NCBI GenBank assembly: GCA_905183005.1 | Contig: CAJJDO010000149.1 | Span: forward strand, 62,001-126,000 | Direction of reading: 5' to 3' | Length of the DNA stretch: 64,000 bases | Origin: Paramecium pentaurelia | Taxonomy: Eukaryota; Ciliophora; Oligohymenophorea; Peniculida; Parameciidae | In this document: piece by piece, positions 62,263-64,000 of the stretch | Layout: every line of letters begins with the position of its first letter | Numbering within the stretch: the first letter of the stretch is position 1 | Notes under the pieces: generated by a model | Told to the model about the DNA's origin: nothing | The model's input: only the letters and a program-made list of their open reading frames with translations | The model's database searches: none | Made by a program: the position numbers and the translations under genes

Positions 62263-63412
62263 TCATTATTTTTCTAATGTTGATTAAACTATTTCTTATT
62301 CCCATAATTAAGCCATTTATATTCTCATATTTTATAATAAATGATTTAATTAATCTTCTGATTTTATTTATGGATTTAAAATTATATTTCCATATAATTT
62401 AGCCATTAACTAAAAAAATATTTCAATAGGTTATTAATAATTATCTTTCCAATTAATTCCCAATAAAGATTTTGCCCTACCAATTAAATCAAAATATTAA
62501 GGTTAAACTCCTGCATTAGCTAATGTCCAAATTGATAATAAATTATCATACATTAAACAAGATGGTTACATTATTCTAATTTTAATTTACTAATTTGAAA
62601 TCTAAAATTTGCTCAATACTTCATGATTTAACTCTATTATATTAACAATAAATGATTTAGCTACTTAACAATTCTTTTAAGTTTTCTAAATGAATTAATT
62701 TACATAAATATATGCATTCTCCACTAAATCAAGTGGTAAAGAATCTTCTGTTAATTTTGAAATTTACTTCCAATTTGATTATTATTATTATTATTATTAT
62801 TATGGATACTCAATTCTTTATGTTTAAGTTTATTCTTCTTTACGAAAATAATTGATAATCCTTTCACTTACTATTACTAATGGTTTTAGAATATTAGACA
62901 TTGGTTTAATTTCCTCTTACTTTATTTAATCTAAAGATTTAAAAGATTCTTATGAAGGTGGTCTACTCAATCTCATCTTTTACCATAATTATTAAGCAGA
63001 ATAAAAATAACCATCAAATACAGGTCTAAAATAAACAACATCTAATATAAATTTATTTCTTTGATACCAATATTATAAGGACTTATGCGCTAAATTGATT
63101 AATTGTAAAATTCTAAATATTATGAATCTTCATTCTCTAACCAAGCAAAAAGTAAATTTTCAAAACAAAATTACCATGCCATATAATTTATTTATCCATC
63201 CAATTCTATAGTGATTGCTTGTCCTGCATAAATACGCCATTCCTCTCCTAAAGTTTGCAATAATGATTTAATAAACTTATCTTTCTTTATTAATTGAGAT
63301 GTGTTTTCAAATAAATTGAAATTGCTATAATAACAATATTAAGTTTCCACTTATTGCATATGTGTTAATTAATAATATTTTTTTTTAGTTTTCTATAAAA
63401 TTTAATTTCCAT
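62263..63412 (-). CDS. Unrecognised helical protein, 365 aa
   Basis: ATG at 63412 and TGA at 62263. Two 26-nt introns (near 63318-63343 and 63053-63078) leave 366 codons. Contains GEEWRIYAGQAITIELDGQ, YFRPVFDGYFYSAQQLWQK, a short Gln run (YPQQQQQQSN at 62.79 kb) and Leu-rich helices to the end. No signal peptide, membrane span or catalytic motif. Lies 55 bp upstream of the COG5-like gene on the same strand; the function is unknown. Confidence 0.55.
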
Positions 63413-64000
63413 ATCCAAAAGTTTTAATCAAATTATAAACTACAATAAGATACACTTAAAAAATAAGATTATTAATTGATCTAAAAAAATAATCTAGAAT
63501 GAATTAATATAGTATTAGAATTATGAATTTAATCTATCAATTATAAGATTTATCAAATATAATTATTAAAATCATTCCGTTTTAATAGTAAATTCTATGA
63601 TTAAAAAATATTATACATTAAATTTGTCATCATTTATTCTCTATAAAGGATAATATTAAATTTTAAATTAAATTTTTCTTATTATTCTAAATAATATTAC
63701 TTAAATTTTAGTACTTAGATTAAGTATTTTTTTTTTTTTTCATTTAAATTTTATTATCATATTTTTGATATTTTTTATTTATTAAGTTATTTTTGTTAAG
63801 ATTTATTATTTAGGCATAAAAAACAATTTCTATTAAAATAAAAACTTGATTTTATTCACTTATTTTAATTGAATAATCTTATTAATATTTATAATTGGGG
63901 AGTAGAATTAGATTGTAAATTTATAGATGAAATAATACAATTTTACTTATTCTATTGATTAAATTTAAGATATTTATATTTAGTGTATTTTTAATGGAAT
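63413..64000. other. AT-rich end of window
   Basis: 590 bp, extremely AT-rich, with a T14 run at 63727-63740. No gene, RNA or repeat supported. Confidence 0.4.

Noticed and set aside
1..64000. Reading all in-frame TAA/TAG as pseudogene stops
   Set aside because: They fall inside conserved domains (for example Gln of HRQ-type motifs, LRQLNMYGF of HSF) everywhere in the window, and CAA/TAA swap between the two SPAG17 copies; a ciliate code explains all of them.

Overview
This is a ciliate macronuclear segment, most probably from Paramecium. It is extremely AT-rich. TAA and TAG are read as Gln inside every conserved domain, and TGA is the only stop used. Coding regions are cut by GT...AG introns of only about 19-31 nt. 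Many gene models were checked by removing the proposed introns and confirming a multiple of three; models that fail the check or were not fully checked are flagged. Intergenic spacers are often tiny: 8 bp tail-to-tail at 46.4 kb, 10 bp head-to-head at 39.4 kb and 14 bp at 37.3 kb.

Layout. 0-8 kb: 3' end of a giant HECT E3 ligase. 8-13 kb: a FAIM-like/Gln-rich protein whose polyGln is a (TAA)n tract, a SANT protein, adenosine kinase, a JTB-like membrane protein and a START protein. 13-18 kb: coiled-coil proteins and a RasGEF-like protein. 18-23 kb: HMG box, second SANT protein, heat-shock-factor DNA-binding protein (one-base frameshift) and a JmjN/JmjC demethylase. 23-29 kb: SPAG17/PF6-like axonemal protein with an internal ~1.1 kb tandem duplication broken by a single N. 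29-37 kb: chromodomain protein, helix-turn-helix protein, Rab GTPase, tRNA-Lys, cyclin, relic of a P4-type ATPase and DNAJC17-like protein. 37-47 kb: Atg1/ULK-like kinase and two tandem leucine-rich-repeat proteins with a shared CWICEGW domain. 47-54 kb: GPx-fold protein without peroxidatic Cys, RRM protein, TIM22-like translocase, DHHC acyltransferase and a kinase with an N-terminal PH-like region. 54-64 kb: second helix-turn-helix paralogue, extended-PHD protein, FG nucleoporin, a small Cys-motif protein with a paralogue at 52 kb, and a COG5-like protein.

The genes do not form an operon or a recognisable defence or mobile system. The window is ordinary gene-dense eukaryotic DNA with a noticeable share of chromatin and transcription proteins (two SANT, HMG, HSF, JmjC, chromodomain, ePHD, two HTH). 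The best leads are lineage-specific families (LRR-CWICEGW pair, YATAKTI helix-turn-helix pair, RRKSCYC pair), enzyme-fold proteins lacking key residues, and signs of gene decay or assembly trouble.
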